Shown here in pieces: positions 29,169 through 37,330 of a DNA stretch of 41,522 bases. This stretch comes from a virus. Below the pieces are notes generated by a model. It was not told where the DNA came from. It worked only from the letters and a program-made list of their open reading frames with translations, and searched no databases. Position numbers and translations under genes: made by a program. Numbering within the stretch: position 1 is the first letter of the stretch; each line of letters starts with the position of its first letter. Location of the stretch: positions 1 through 41,522 of the IMG/VR virus record IMGVR_UViG_3300005731_000058. The stretch is one strand, 5' to 3'.

Positions 29169-29889
29169 TTGGATACCAATGCGGCTTGATTTACATACCG
29201 ACCCGGCAGTTATGCGAATGGCTGACGAGTTGGACGCCAGTGAAGATTTTATTGTTGGTTGCCTGCATCGGGTGTGGTCGTGGGCATCGTCTCACAGCGA
29301 AGACGGGCAAGTCGATGCAACAGAAAAGCAGCTTTCAAGGATGACCTCAAAGGAGTTCGTGGCGGCAATGCAACTCGTTAACTGGCTTGACGTTAACGAA
29401 GAAGGATTTATTGTTTTTCCACGGTTCGAAACGTGGATGGCAAGCTCCGCAAAGAAGCGATTACAGGCGTCAAAACGCAAGCAGAAAGAGAGGTGTCACG
29501 CTAATGTCACGCTCAAGTGTGACAAAAACGTGACTACAGAACAGTACAGAAGAGAACAGTACAGTTCTCTTCTGTCTGACAGAACAGATGGCGGTCGGGG
29601 CGGAAATGCCTTTGGGGGGCATTCCGCCAACGGTCAGGGGGATACAGTTTTCAGTAAACTCCGCGAATCAGACTTTACATGCATGGAAACAATGCGTCGC
29701 TGGTTCGACTGGCAGAAGGAATTTCCGAAGCCGGTTTATCCCAAAGCAAGCAAAGACGACTGGCGATTAGTTCAGGCAATTGCCCGACAGGTAGAGGCTG
29801 AGGCGAAGAAGTCGAAAATCGGCATGTTCGCGAAGATGGCCGGCGGCGGAATTGCACCACGAGCAAATTACTTCACGGAGGAAAAATGA
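29158..29889 (+). CDS. replication initiator-like protein (DnaT/O-like)
   Basis: 243 residues from ATG 29158 (GGGAGAGAGG upstream). N-terminal winged-helix type: AGDWIPMRLDLHTDPAVMRMADELDASEDFIVGCLHRVWSWASSH. A polar linker (about 100-175) covers DNA with strong repeats, and the C-terminal part (RRWFDWQKEFPKP...) resembles helicase-loader regions. It sits directly before the DnaB gene, so it probably opens the origin or loads the helicase. Confidence 0.65.
   Translation: MAGDWIPMRLDLHTDPAVMRMADELDASEDFIVGCLHRVWSWASSHSEDGQVDATEKQLSRMTSKEFVAAMQLVNWLDVNEEGFIVFPRFETWMASSAKKRLQASKRKQKERCHANVTLKCDKNVTTEQYRREQYSSLLSDRTDGGRGGNAFGGHSANGQGDTVFSKLRESDFTCMETMRRWFDWQKEFPKPVYPKASKDDWRLVQAIARQVEAEAKKSKIGMFAKMAGGGIAPRANYFTEEK
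29536..29628. other. candidate replication origin inside the initiator-like gene
   Basis: A perfect 12-base inverted repeat (ACAGAAGAGAAC 29546-29557, GTTCTCTTCTGT 29564-29575, six-base loop) overlaps two direct copies of GAACAGTACAG; a third CAGAACAG follows at 29579. A second hairpin (GGCGGAAATGCC / GGCATTCCGCC, one bulge) lies at 29599-29628. As in lambda, where ori lies inside the O gene, repeats within an initiator gene suggest an origin. Confidence 0.4.
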
Positions 29890-31217
29890 TTCAGGAAATC
29901 CCAAACAACGAGAGTGCCGAACTGAGCTTGATTGGTTCATGCCTGCTCGACTCGCGACACATTGACGATGTTGCGGTGATTGTGCGTCCTGAGATGTTTT
30001 ATCAGGCAGCGTGTCGTAACGTCTGGGCTGCGATAGTGCAGCTCCAGAACGCAAACCAGTTTATCGACGTTGTCACCGTCGCTCACAAGATGTCTGAGAA
30101 TAAGACGCTTGGCGTTGATGGTGCTGACGCCGCGTTTCTCAACAAGGCTTTGGAAACGGTCCCTGTTGCGTCGCATTGGAAATACTACGCTGACATCGTG
30201 CAAGGCGACTGGCTGCGACGAGAGGGCGTGTACGCGGCCCAGAAGATGCAAATGGCGATTGCCGACGAGTCAATCAGTGCGGCAGAGTCGATTGCACAAC
30301 TTGAGGAGTCACTAACAGGACTGATTGAGTCGACGAACCGTGGAACTGAATGCCAGTCGATTGGCGAAGTGTTGCTCGATGTGTTCGACAACATCGGGAA
30401 GCCTCGCGAGAAGGGCTTGAAATGCGGAATCAGCAAGCTCGACGAGTTAACAGACGGATTTCGCGGAAATGAACTCATCATCCTCGCGGCACGTCCGTCA
30501 GTAGGCAAAACGGCATTGTCGCTGAACTTTATGCATCGGTGGCTCAAGGATGGTCAATCAGTGTTGTTTGTTTCTGCGGAACAGTCGAAGATCGAGATTG
30601 CTGAACGATTACTCTCACTGCACATGAGCGTCTCAATGCACGACTTGCGAGAAGGCAACGCTGACCAGACCAGTCTGGTTGCTTGCGGGAACGAGATGGC
30701 AACGTGGCAACTCGTCATTGATGATCAAGCAAACCCTAACATCATGCGAGTGGAATCCATCTCCCGAAGGTTCAAGCGAACCTCGAAGATTGCGGCAATC
30801 GTCGTAGACTATTTGCAACTCATCGAGCCGTCAGACGCGAAGCTACCACGGGAGCAGCAAGTCGCAGGAATTACAAAGAGGCTGAAAGGTCTGGCGAAAA
30901 CGCTTGGCGTACCGGTCGTCGTGTTAGCTCAATTAAATCGCAGCGTTGAATCGCGTGGCAGTGAGGGGACTGAGGAATTTGGGCGTCCGCGTTTGTCTGA
31001 TTTGCGTGAGTCAGGTTCGATTGAGCAGGACGCGGATAAAGTCTTGTTCATGTGGCGACCGTTCCGCGATGACGTGGAGCATCCTTCGCATAACTTGACG
31101 ATGTTGGATGTTGCGAAAAATCGTAACGGTCCAATCGGCAAGGTTAAGCTCGGATTCAATGCGGCAAATTTTCATTTCGGTGAATGGGCGGGAGTGGAAT
31201 CGGATGACCGATGGTAA
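29886..31217 (+). CDS. DnaB-type replicative helicase
   Basis: 443 residues. N-terminal DnaB domain (NNESAELSLIGSCLLDSRHIDDV), then RecA-like core: Walker A ARPSVGKT (202-209), Walker B IAAIVVDYLQL with D308, LAQLNRSVE and SDLRESGSIEQDADKVLFMWR. It unwinds DNA at the replication fork. ATGA overlap with the initiator-like gene. Confidence 0.95.
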   Translation: MIQEIPNNESAELSLIGSCLLDSRHIDDVAVIVRPEMFYQAACRNVWAAIVQLQNANQFIDVVTVAHKMSENKTLGVDGADAAFLNKALETVPVASHWKYYADIVQGDWLRREGVYAAQKMQMAIADESISAAESIAQLEESLTGLIESTNRGTECQSIGEVLLDVFDNIGKPREKGLKCGISKLDELTDGFRGNELIILAARPSVGKTALSLNFMHRWLKDGQSVLFVSAEQSKIEIAERLLSLHMSVSMHDLREGNADQTSLVACGNEMATWQLVIDDQANPNIMRVESISRRFKRTSKIAAIVVDYLQLIEPSDAKLPREQQVAGITKRLKGLAKTLGVPVVVLAQLNRSVESRGSEGTEEFGRPRLSDLRESGSIEQDADKVLFMWRPFRDDVEHPSHNLTMLDVAKNRNGPIGKVKLGFNAANFHFGEWAGVESDDRW

Positions 31218-31241
31218 CAAGCAAATTAGCGAGGTAGCGAA

Positions 31242-31625
31242 GTGAGCGAACTAAAAACAAACAATGAACCCATTGTCGACCGGGATTATGCACGTCAGCT
31301 ATTTACTGATTCAGGGGTGGCATTCGCCGACCTCAGAAAGCGTGACATTCAGTCTCTGCGAAACAAAATTAACTCAAAGATGGTTTCTAGCCAGTGCTTT
31401 AGAGGCAGGTTCCGTTGCCATCAACGACCACAATATTTTGATGGTGGATGCTCAATTCGATGCAGGTCGTATTACTTCACTCAGCGTGAGGCTGTGACGT
31501 TCAACGATAACGGTTTTATTGGGTTCGCTGGCTGGGCATCCAACGATAACGTCAAGCCAATCATTGAAGGGTTTGTCGAGTGGTTGAATGACTTAATAGG
31601 CGAAGAAAGCAAGGTGGCGAAATGA
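31242..31625 (+). CDS. hypothetical protein (127 aa)
   Basis: GTG start with GAGGTAGCGAAG upstream. Contains a Cys/Arg-rich middle (SSQCFRGRFRCHQRPQYFDGGCSIRCRSYYF) that could bind metal or nucleic acid, and a C-terminal helix (KPIIEGFVEWLNDLIG). No family recognised. Overlaps the resolvase gene by four bases. Confidence 0.6.
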   Translation: MSELKTNNEPIVDRDYARQLFTDSGVAFADLRKRDIQSLRNKINSKMVSSQCFRGRFRCHQRPQYFDGGCSIRCRSYYFTQREAVTFNDNGFIGFAGWASNDNVKPIIEGFVEWLNDLIGEESKVAK

Positions 31626-32110
31626 TTTACATAGGCGACGACCCAGGCAAGAATGGTGCAATAGTAGCACTTGATGACGATGGTGGTGTTATTGGAGTCT
31701 GCCAAACAAGCAAGACGACAATCCAGGATAGATGTGAGTTTCTCAAGGGTCTCGATCCAGACAACTGCAATGGCTTTTACGCGGTCGTCGAGAAGGTGGG
31801 GGCAACTCCACAGATGGGTGCAACATCAGCGTTCACGTTTGGGCGCGGTTTTGGGTTTTGCGAGACAGTTTATGTTGCGTTAGGTATTCGTCACGAGTTC
31901 CACAGGCCGCAAGCTTGGCAGAAAGAGCTGGGCTTAACGGCTGTTAAGAAGTCAGACGGCGACACTGCAAAAAAGCGATACCTCAAAGAGAGCGCACAGC
32001 GACTATTTCCAGGTGAGAGCATTATCAATGACACAGCTGATGCATATTTGATTGCATGGTTTGCGAGGAAGATTTTCACAAGAGTAACTCAACCAAAGGA
32101 GCAGAAATGA
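31622..32110 (+). CDS. RuvC-like Holliday junction resolvase
   Basis: 162 residues, RNase H fold. GDDPGKNGAIVALD (5-18) carries the first catalytic Asp, YAVVEKVG the Glu, and NDTADAYLIAWFA (about 138-150) the last acidic pair. RPQAWQKELGL is the usual alpha-helical segment. It cuts branched DNA formed during recombination before packaging. Confidence 0.85.
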   Translation: MIYIGDDPGKNGAIVALDDDGGVIGVCQTSKTTIQDRCEFLKGLDPDNCNGFYAVVEKVGATPQMGATSAFTFGRGFGFCETVYVALGIRHEFHRPQAWQKELGLTAVKKSDGDTAKKRYLKESAQRLFPGESIINDTADAYLIAWFARKIFTRVTQPKEQK

Positions 32111-32961
32111 ACATACCAAAAAAAGTTGTCGACGCAGCCAGTCGCGTAAGGGGCGACTCAATTCTCAGTGATGAGGATCTGGATTTAATGGCAGAGTACA
32201 TCCTCAGCAAAGCAGGTGAGTTGCCGGAAGGGGAGCCTCCGTTGGTGCGAGTGCCTGGTTGCTTCATTGAAAATAGTTGGATAGCTAAAGATGAAGATGG
32301 CGACACCTACTTGTCCGATGACAGGCTAGAAAAGTTTGAGAGTTTCTGGAGTGTCCCTGATGTAGTTTCTGCGATACTAATTACCGAGAGTGATGACCTT
32401 GTCCTGCCCAAGGTTGAGTGGTCTGACGCATGTTGGCAAGTCTCCGAACTCCGTGAGATGGCAGCAGCTCGCAAGAAGTGGGAATCTAAGCAGGTTGAGC
32501 CGGAAGAGGAAAATCAGTACAAGGTTCTTCACAAGGAGGCTTTGGAGCACGTTGACAGGGTGTTTCAGGAATGCACTGAAAACCCTGAGCCAGTCCTGCC
32601 TGATTTCGCACAACTTGGAGAAAACAAGTTCGCGGCTGTTGTGCGGTTGGCTGAGGATTACAAGCGGATTGTTGAGGAAAATGAGCAGTTGCAACTGAAG
32701 CTCAGGCGAGAGCGAAGCGAGCCAGCCAAAGACGAATACATTGTCTGGGGACCGGGCGAATTGCCAGAGCAGTTTCGGGACATGCCCACCCTACTGAGAG
32801 AGTTGGAAGTTGGCGACAAGGATGAAACAGATAAAGATGAATTTTGGTTGTTTAATGCGAGGGGCAATGGTTGGGCCACTAATCGTTATCGAATGAAGCG
32901 ATCCGACTACGTGAGGCTGATTTCAGCCGAAGCAGTTCTTGCAGCGAAAGGTGGTGAGTGA
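32107..32961 (+). CDS. hypothetical protein with coiled coil (284 aa)
   Basis: ATG 32107 with AAAGGAG upstream. Acidic throughout; LVRVPGCFIENSWIAKDEDGDTYLSDDRLEKF near residues 45-76, a coiled coil near 195-225 (LAEDYKRIVEENEQLQLKLRRER), and a basic end (NRYRMKRSDYVRLIS). Ends AAKGGE, where GGE is encoded by the next ribosome-binding site. Unknown function. Confidence 0.6.
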   Translation: MNIPKKVVDAASRVRGDSILSDEDLDLMAEYILSKAGELPEGEPPLVRVPGCFIENSWIAKDEDGDTYLSDDRLEKFESFWSVPDVVSAILITESDDLVLPKVEWSDACWQVSELREMAAARKKWESKQVEPEEENQYKVLHKEALEHVDRVFQECTENPEPVLPDFAQLGENKFAAVVRLAEDYKRIVEENEQLQLKLRRERSEPAKDEYIVWGPGELPEQFRDMPTLLRELEVGDKDETDKDEFWLFNARGNGWATNRYRMKRSDYVRLISAEAVLAAKGGE

Positions 32962-33242
32962 TGCCTGATACACTAAAGGTCGTTCGAGCCGCAATAATGA
33001 TTTCAACTGATTACGGTGATATTCCGTTCTCGATGCCGCAACCTGCAAGACACCACGCCATAATCCAAGAGCTGAGAGACCGAGGGTACGAAGGTCCAGT
33101 TCAAGGCGACCGGCAAGGCTTTATCCTCAGCGATGGTCGATTCTGCATGCGGTCTGGAGCTAAGACAGCAGCTAAACGTGCGGGACAATTGAAAGGTGGT
33201 AAAACAATTTCACATTTATTAACAAGCGAGGATTTGTGGTGA
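32961..33242 (+). CDS. conserved small phage protein with SEDLW terminus (93 aa)
   Basis: RAAIMISTDYGDIPFSMPQPARHHAIIQELRDRGYEG, then QGFILSDGRFCMRSGAKTAAKRAGQLKGGKTISHLLTSEDLW. The SDGRFxxR and C-terminal TSEDLW motifs are, from memory, hallmarks of a widespread small phage protein of unknown function. Start by the AAAGGTGGTGAGTGATG junction. Confidence 0.7.
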   Translation: MPDTLKVVRAAIMISTDYGDIPFSMPQPARHHAIIQELRDRGYEGPVQGDRQGFILSDGRFCMRSGAKTAAKRAGQLKGGKTISHLLTSEDLW

Positions 33243-33604
33243 TGCCTGAAATTACTAAAGACATCAGAGAGATCGTCGAGTACGGAAGCGATGGAGTCGA
33301 CTGCAAAGACGCTGATGACCTATTGCAATTCGTGTCTGCTTTGATCCGCGAGCACGACGACGACCAGTTGCCGGTTGATGCGGAGTGGCTGGGTTCACTC
33401 GACCTAGATCAAATTTCAAATAGCAGTAATGAGAAATTGTGGAGGTATAGTCCATCGGCTTTGTCGACAGTCGTCATTGATGTCTCTTGGGTAGACAATG
33501 GGAGCGAGGAGCAGTGGACAGTTTTCGTCAACAATCATTACTTCTCAACTGACCCGACACGCGGTGACGTTCGCGGACTGTTGAAAATCGTGGGAGGTGA
33601 GTGA
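33242..33604 (+). CDS. hypothetical protein (120 aa)
   Basis: Acidic N-terminal helix region (DIREIVEYGSDGVDCKDADDLLQFVSALIREHDDDQLPVDAEWLGSLD) and a beta C-terminal part (SEEQWTVFVNNHYF). From memory similar proteins occur in small-gene cassettes of environmental phages. Ends IVGGE. Unknown function. Confidence 0.6.
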   Translation: MPEITKDIREIVEYGSDGVDCKDADDLLQFVSALIREHDDDQLPVDAEWLGSLDLDQISNSSNEKLWRYSPSALSTVVIDVSWVDNGSEEQWTVFVNNHYFSTDPTRGDVRGLLKIVGGE

Positions 33605-33903
33605 TGCCCACTAAAGAAGAAATATACGATGAAGAGATCAGCCCGTTAATGTCCCAGATAATAGGAATTTGCAAGACACATAAGATTGCCAATATTTGTT
33701 CGTTCTCATTGGACTTAGATGAAGGTTTGTGCTGCACAACCGCCATGGTGTCGGATGAGTTTGCACCACCAGGGAAATTCATTGAATGTATCAACATTCT
33801 AAACCCGCAAAATACACCATCACCAATGCTGCTGACGGTTACTGATGAGAATGGCATCGTGAAAGAAATTCATTCGATCTTGGCAGAAAAAGGAGGTGAG
33901 TGA
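33604..33903 (+). CDS. hypothetical protein (99 aa)
   Basis: Starts at the GGGAGGTGAGTGATG junction. PTKEEIYDEEISPLMSQIIGICKTHKIANICSFSLDLDEGLCCTTAMV has four Cys and an alpha/beta pattern. Ends AEKGGE. No clear function. Confidence 0.55.
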   Translation: MPTKEEIYDEEISPLMSQIIGICKTHKIANICSFSLDLDEGLCCTTAMVSDEFAPPGKFIECINILNPQNTPSPMLLTVTDENGIVKEIHSILAEKGGE

Positions 33904-34109
33904 TGAGTGAAATTACTGAAGTGGATCTCCTGCAATCACAATGCGGTGACGAATGGCAAGTCTTCACCGGAGATGGTCGCTGGCTGGAAGAGTTCATGTT
34001 GTATGAGCGGTGGGACAATAACAGTGCCGAGTGGCGTCAGCTTGATAGCCAAACTTGCTTCCTGAGAGATGGTCAGATTTACAGAAGGAGACAGAAGAAT
34101 GTGCGTTGA
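33903..34109 (+). CDS. hypothetical protein (68 aa)
   Basis: Follows the AAAGGAGGTGAGTGATG junction. SQCGDEWQVFTGDGRWLEEFMLYERWDNNSAEWRQL is rich in Trp; basic end. Unknown function. Overlaps the next gene by 11 bases. Confidence 0.55.
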   Translation: MSEITEVDLLQSQCGDEWQVFTGDGRWLEEFMLYERWDNNSAEWRQLDSQTCFLRDGQIYRRRQKNVR

Positions 34110-34308
34110 GATTCAGTTCGATGACGAAGCACCTATTACATCTAGCGATGAGCTGCAACACAAGTTCAGGCGAATTGTTTGGGGTGATCACGCCATCAGC
34201 TTTAGAGACCAGTGCCTTTGTAACGTTGACGTTGAAGCAACGTTAAGTGGCTTAGAGGTCGAATTTAAGAGAGACGATTTCGGCGACTATCTCATCACGA
34301 AAAAATAA
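34099..34308 (+). CDS. hypothetical protein (69 aa)
   Basis: ATG 34099 with AAGGAGA upstream. Beta-rich small protein (MCVEIQFDDEAPITSSDEL ... EATLSGLEVEFKRDDFGDYLI). Unknown function; belongs to the same small-gene run. Confidence 0.55.
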   Translation: MCVEIQFDDEAPITSSDELQHKFRRIVWGDHAISFRDQCLCNVDVEATLSGLEVEFKRDDFGDYLITKK

Positions 34309-34333
34309 GAATGAAGTTTACAGGGATTGAGTA

Positions 34334-34609
34334 ATGGAAGGATTAAGAAAAGGAAAGCGAAAAATGAAAAGAACTGAACCGCAAGCCAGAATTGCAACGG
34401 CGAATTACATTGCGGAGATATTAGAACTGCGTGGAATTAGTGCGAAGCGTCTGTTGACTCTCGGTGGGTCTCGGCAGGTGACGAAGACCCGCAAAGACTT
34501 GGCGTGTGGGCTGTCCGCACGCGGTCTGACGCAGAGCGAGATTGCCAGGGCGATCGGAGTCGGCAAAGACGTGATCAATAACTATCTGAAAGAAAGGAAA
34601 AAGGTGTAA
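34334..34609 (+). CDS. HTH protein in the position of a late regulator (91 aa)
   Basis: AGGGA lies seven bases before the ATG; an in-frame ATG at 34364 is possible. Very basic; SARGLTQSEIARAIGVGKDVINNYLKERKK (about 60-89) is a clear helix-turn-helix. It is the last early gene, directly before the promoter at 34697, where lambda-like phages encode Q. A role in late activation is inferred from position only. Confidence 0.65.
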   Translation: MEGLRKGKRKMKRTEPQARIATANYIAEILELRGISAKRLLTLGGSRQVTKTRKDLACGLSARGLTQSEIARAIGVGKDVINNYLKERKKV

Positions 34610-34696
34610 GCGTGAAATCAAAGAGTCTCAAGGACCAGAGCCGAGAGTTGTGAACGTCATTCGATTGAGATTCTGAAGGCCGTGACAGGATTGTTA

Positions 34697-34725
34697 TTGA
34701 AAAGATATTCAATCGCTAGTATAAA
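34697..34725 (+). promoter_or_regulatory. sigma70-type promoter of the late region
   Basis: TTGAAA (34697-34702), 17-base spacer, TATAAA (34720-34725). No gene precedes the terminator at 34780, so the transcript would be about 90 bases unless termination is overcome. The leader has a GGCGG/CCGCC hairpin and the AGAATCGAC box (34762-34770) also found before the terminator at 7767. Confidence 0.7.
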
Positions 34726-34779
34726 TACACAGACGAGGAGGCGGCCACCATAAACCCGCCAAGAATCGACTGAGACCAG

Positions 34780-34822
34780 CCAGCAACTTTCTCACGTCGA
34801 GAAGGTTGCTGGATTTTTTTTA
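34780..34822 (+). terminator. strong intrinsic terminator in the late leader
   Basis: CCAGCAACTTTCTC pairs with GAGAAGGTTGCTGG (14 pairs, one G-U) around a five-base loop, followed by eight T. It lies 20 bases before the first gene of the presumed lysis region, like tR' after lambda pR'. It also closes the early operon. Confidence 0.88.
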
Positions 34823-34841
34823 CACTGATACAGGTAACGTC

Positions 34842-35045
34842 ATGGCATGGATTCTTGAGAACTGGGTCACAATCGTCACCATCATTGGTGGTATTGTCAG
34901 TGTGGCGTCAACGATTGTAGGATTAACACCAACACCAAAAGACGACGCGATCCTGAAAGCGGTTCGAGAGTTTCTGATTCGCGTCTCGATTCTCAAGCCG
35001 AGCAATGTACAAGGAACGTTCAAGGCTCCAGGGACGAAGGCTTAG
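34842..35045 (+). CDS. small membrane protein, holin candidate (67 aa)
   Basis: One N-terminal membrane helix (ILENWVTIVTIIGGIVSVASTIVG, about 3-27), then LTPTPKDDAILKAVREFLIRVSI and a basic tail. The LTPTPKDDAI segment recurs, from memory, in holin-like proteins of siphoviruses. First gene after the late promoter. Best holin candidate in the window, not proven. Confidence 0.6.
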   Translation: MAWILENWVTIVTIIGGIVSVASTIVGLTPTPKDDAILKAVREFLIRVSILKPSNVQGTFKAPGTKA

Positions 35046-35048
35046 TCC

Positions 35049-35327
35049 ATGAACACCTATCTCATCGCAGGCGTTCTCGCATTCGTCATGCTCTCAGTCA
35101 ACACGCCGAGTTTGACTAACTGGGTTGGTTCGCTGTTTAAGAAGTCTCAGCCGACTACTAACGGTAAACAGTGTGTCAGAACTCAATATCCGGTTGAGAT
35201 TACCGACGTAAATGAGAAGCGACACATGTTTACGATTTGCCCACAGGCTGCGGAACAGTTGCTTGACGATTTGCAGGTTCAACTGGATAGGTCGCCGACA
35301 ATCAAGGCGAATCAGGTGAGTAAGTGA
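35049..35327 (+). CDS. membrane-anchored or exported hypothetical protein (92 aa)
   Basis: Hydrophobic start (TYLIAGVLAFVMLSVNTPSL), then a soluble domain with CVRTQYPVEITDVNEKRHMFTICPQAAEQLLDDL; the two Cys could form a disulfide outside the cytoplasm. Overlaps the next gene. Function unknown. Confidence 0.55.
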   Translation: MNTYLIAGVLAFVMLSVNTPSLTNWVGSLFKKSQPTTNGKQCVRTQYPVEITDVNEKRHMFTICPQAAEQLLDDLQVQLDRSPTIKANQVSK

Positions 35328-35653
35328 AAACCTTTATCAACATCACCTGTGTCACCGCCATCATTGCATTGCTGGCGCTTCCTCACATCGACATCACGAT
35401 CCCGATTGATGGCGGGAGTGGTTCGCCGATTACCGAGGCGTTCGCGAAATCGTTGGCGACTGACTTCGGCGAGATTGCGAATTTAGTCGATGAGAAGTCA
35501 CCGAATGAAATCGATAAGGCAATCGAGAACGCATTTCAACGGGCTGCGGATGAATCGGATAGAGAGCTTGATAAGTCAATCCAGATTATTGCAGATGATG
35601 ATTACGAAGGGTTGAAAGATGCTCTCCTGAAAGCGTCGGAGGGGTTGCGATGA
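35324..35653 (+). CDS. exported hypothetical protein (109 aa)
   Basis: GTG start overlapping the previous stop. KTFINITCVTAIIALLALPHIDI is a signal peptide or anchor; the rest is an acidic amphipathic helix bundle (FGEIANLVDEKSPNEIDKAIENAFQRAADESDRELDKSI). Adjacent to the protease; possibly an envelope or inhibitor protein. Unknown. Confidence 0.55.
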   Translation: MKTFINITCVTAIIALLALPHIDITIPIDGGSGSPITEAFAKSLATDFGEIANLVDEKSPNEIDKAIENAFQRAADESDRELDKSIQIIADDDYEGLKDALLKASEGLR

Positions 35654-36504
35654 GCTATCTTGGAGAAAACGGTTGGCGTAGGGAGCTTGAGGGCGCAGGC
35701 ACGCTGAAAGCGTTGCAATCTGCAAAAGTCCCGAAGGTGTTTAAGTCGTTTGCGAGTCCTGTTGAGGTGCGTCCCGACTTAGGTGACAACGCACATCGTC
35801 TTGAAAATCAATCGAGCATGGGCAGTTGTCAAGGGCATGCTATCGCGTCATGCGTCGAGCAATTGAACACCATTGCAACAGGCGGTGATAGGACGCAATT
35901 GTCTAACATCTTCGCATACATCGCATCGCAAAAAATCACAGGTAGTCAACTCTTTGGGCGTGATTCTGGTTCAACAATCTCATCAGGCGTGGAACTGGCG
36001 ACCGGGAATGGAATCTGCCCAGAATCATTGGCTCCATACCCGCAGCCGGTTCGCTATCCGAACGCCAATGAGCGAAAGAAAATACTGAGCAGCGAAAACT
36101 ACGCAGCAGGTGAGCCGTACAAGATTCGTTCGTCGGTTGGGGTCAAGACCTACGAAGACGCTGTTAACTGGATCGGTGGCGGTGGTGCGATTTCTCTCGG
36201 CATTTCATGGCCTCCCCAGATGAGAACGATCAACGGTCGCAAAACTGCGGTAGCTGCTGCAAATGGCGGCGGCGGTCACGCTATCGCCGGTCTGGGGTAC
36301 AAGAAAAACGGCAACATCATTTTTGCAAACTCGCACAACTACTGGCTTGATATCACGCCAGACGCTTTTTCTCAGATGCTGCGCCATCGCTGGACAGTTG
36401 CCATTGGTCTCTCCGACATGGCAAATCCTGTCCCGCGTGATTTGTCCTATCTCAAGAAATCTCGCAAGCAACGCTTGGGGAACGTGCAGGAGTTGTGGTC
36501 ATGA
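35650..36504 (+). CDS. papain-like (C1 family) cysteine protease
   Basis: 284 residues. Q54 and C60 in ENQSSMGSCQGHA have the papain Q19-C25 spacing; H210 in GGGGHAIAGLGY and N227 in IFANSHNYW complete the triad. No signal peptide and no clear propeptide. Lies among membrane and exported proteins directly after the late promoter, where an endolysin would be expected. It may cleave envelope or cell-wall protein during lysis, or act on host proteins. Confidence 0.83.
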   Translation: MSYLGENGWRRELEGAGTLKALQSAKVPKVFKSFASPVEVRPDLGDNAHRLENQSSMGSCQGHAIASCVEQLNTIATGGDRTQLSNIFAYIASQKITGSQLFGRDSGSTISSGVELATGNGICPESLAPYPQPVRYPNANERKKILSSENYAAGEPYKIRSSVGVKTYEDAVNWIGGGGAISLGISWPPQMRTINGRKTAVAAANGGGGHAIAGLGYKKNGNIIFANSHNYWLDITPDAFSQMLRHRWTVAIGLSDMANPVPRDLSYLKKSRKQRLGNVQELWS

Positions 36505-37151
36505 GCGAAAAAATCCAACTCGTCTTATTGGGCTTTGGTTTGGGGCTGACGGTCTTCGCTGTGACACCATCGGAACCAGTGGATGGCCCGGTTGTTGAGC
36601 AGCGACCATCGGTTTTCGTATCACAAAAGTGTTTGTGCGAGACAGAAAATAATTTGTGTACATGTGCGAAGCCGCAACCAGAAGCGAGTGGCGAGACCGC
36701 TTCGGAGAATCGAGGGGAGGTGATCCAGTCTAACATTGAGAGCGAGTCTATTGATCCAAAGTCGCTACCTTTGGACCCGCAGCAGGTGGAACCGGCTCCT
36801 CCAGCGGCTATTGCAGTCGTACCGGGGAAGCCTGCTGTTTTTACCATGCGGGGGACGCGCTACGACCTTGATTCATTCACGAAGAGTTACTATCGCAGAC
36901 CGTGGACCTATCCAGGAGGGATTGACACGCATTTGCAGGAACACGGCGTTGACAGTGCAACAATCCAGGCGTTGAGCCACAGTGAAAAAGAGCGATTGCA
37001 CGCGGCAATCCACGAACGGGAAAGCAAATCAACTGGTAACGTTACCAGTTCAAGCACGGTCATGGCGTATTTGAATTGTCCCGGTGGAGTTTGTCCGAAT
37101 CCGCAATACACGACAAAGCGGCGACGTGGTTTATTTGGAGTGCGACGATGA
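36501..37151 (+). CDS. Cys-rich exported/anchored protein (216 aa)
   Basis: ATG 36501. N-terminal membrane segment (IQLVLLGFGLGLTVFAV), then CLCETENNLCTCAKP, a Pro/Glu-rich spacer, a folded part (RYDLDSFTKSYYRRPWTYPGGIDTHLQEHGVDSATIQALSHSEKERLHAAIHE) and a Cys/Arg-rich end (YLNCPGGVCPNP, KRRRGLFGVRR). Probably outside the cytoplasmic membrane with disulfides. Unknown function. Confidence 0.6.
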   Translation: MSEKIQLVLLGFGLGLTVFAVTPSEPVDGPVVEQRPSVFVSQKCLCETENNLCTCAKPQPEASGETASENRGEVIQSNIESESIDPKSLPLDPQQVEPAPPAAIAVVPGKPAVFTMRGTRYDLDSFTKSYYRRPWTYPGGIDTHLQEHGVDSATIQALSHSEKERLHAAIHERESKSTGNVTSSSTVMAYLNCPGGVCPNPQYTTKRRRGLFGVRR

Positions 37152-37330
37152 ACGATTCAGCGAAGTGGAAAGCGTTTGAGACACTCGGAAAGTTCTCGAT
37201 CATCGTTGGGGCCATGTATTTCAATGCGTCCAACTTCGACAAAACCGAAATTACAGCGTTAGTCATGATCGCACTTGGCACAACTGGCGTCGATGGAATT
37301 AAAAAAGCGGTTGTTAAAAAAGATGACTGA
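37148..37330 (+). CDS. small membrane protein (60 aa)
   Basis: ATGA overlap with the upstream gene. Two modest hydrophobic segments (FSIIVGAMYF and ITALVMIALGTTGVDG), charged ends. Could be a small holin-like or antiholin-like protein. Confidence 0.5.
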   Translation: MNDSAKWKAFETLGKFSIIVGAMYFNASNFDKTEITALVMIALGTTGVDGIKKAVVKKDD

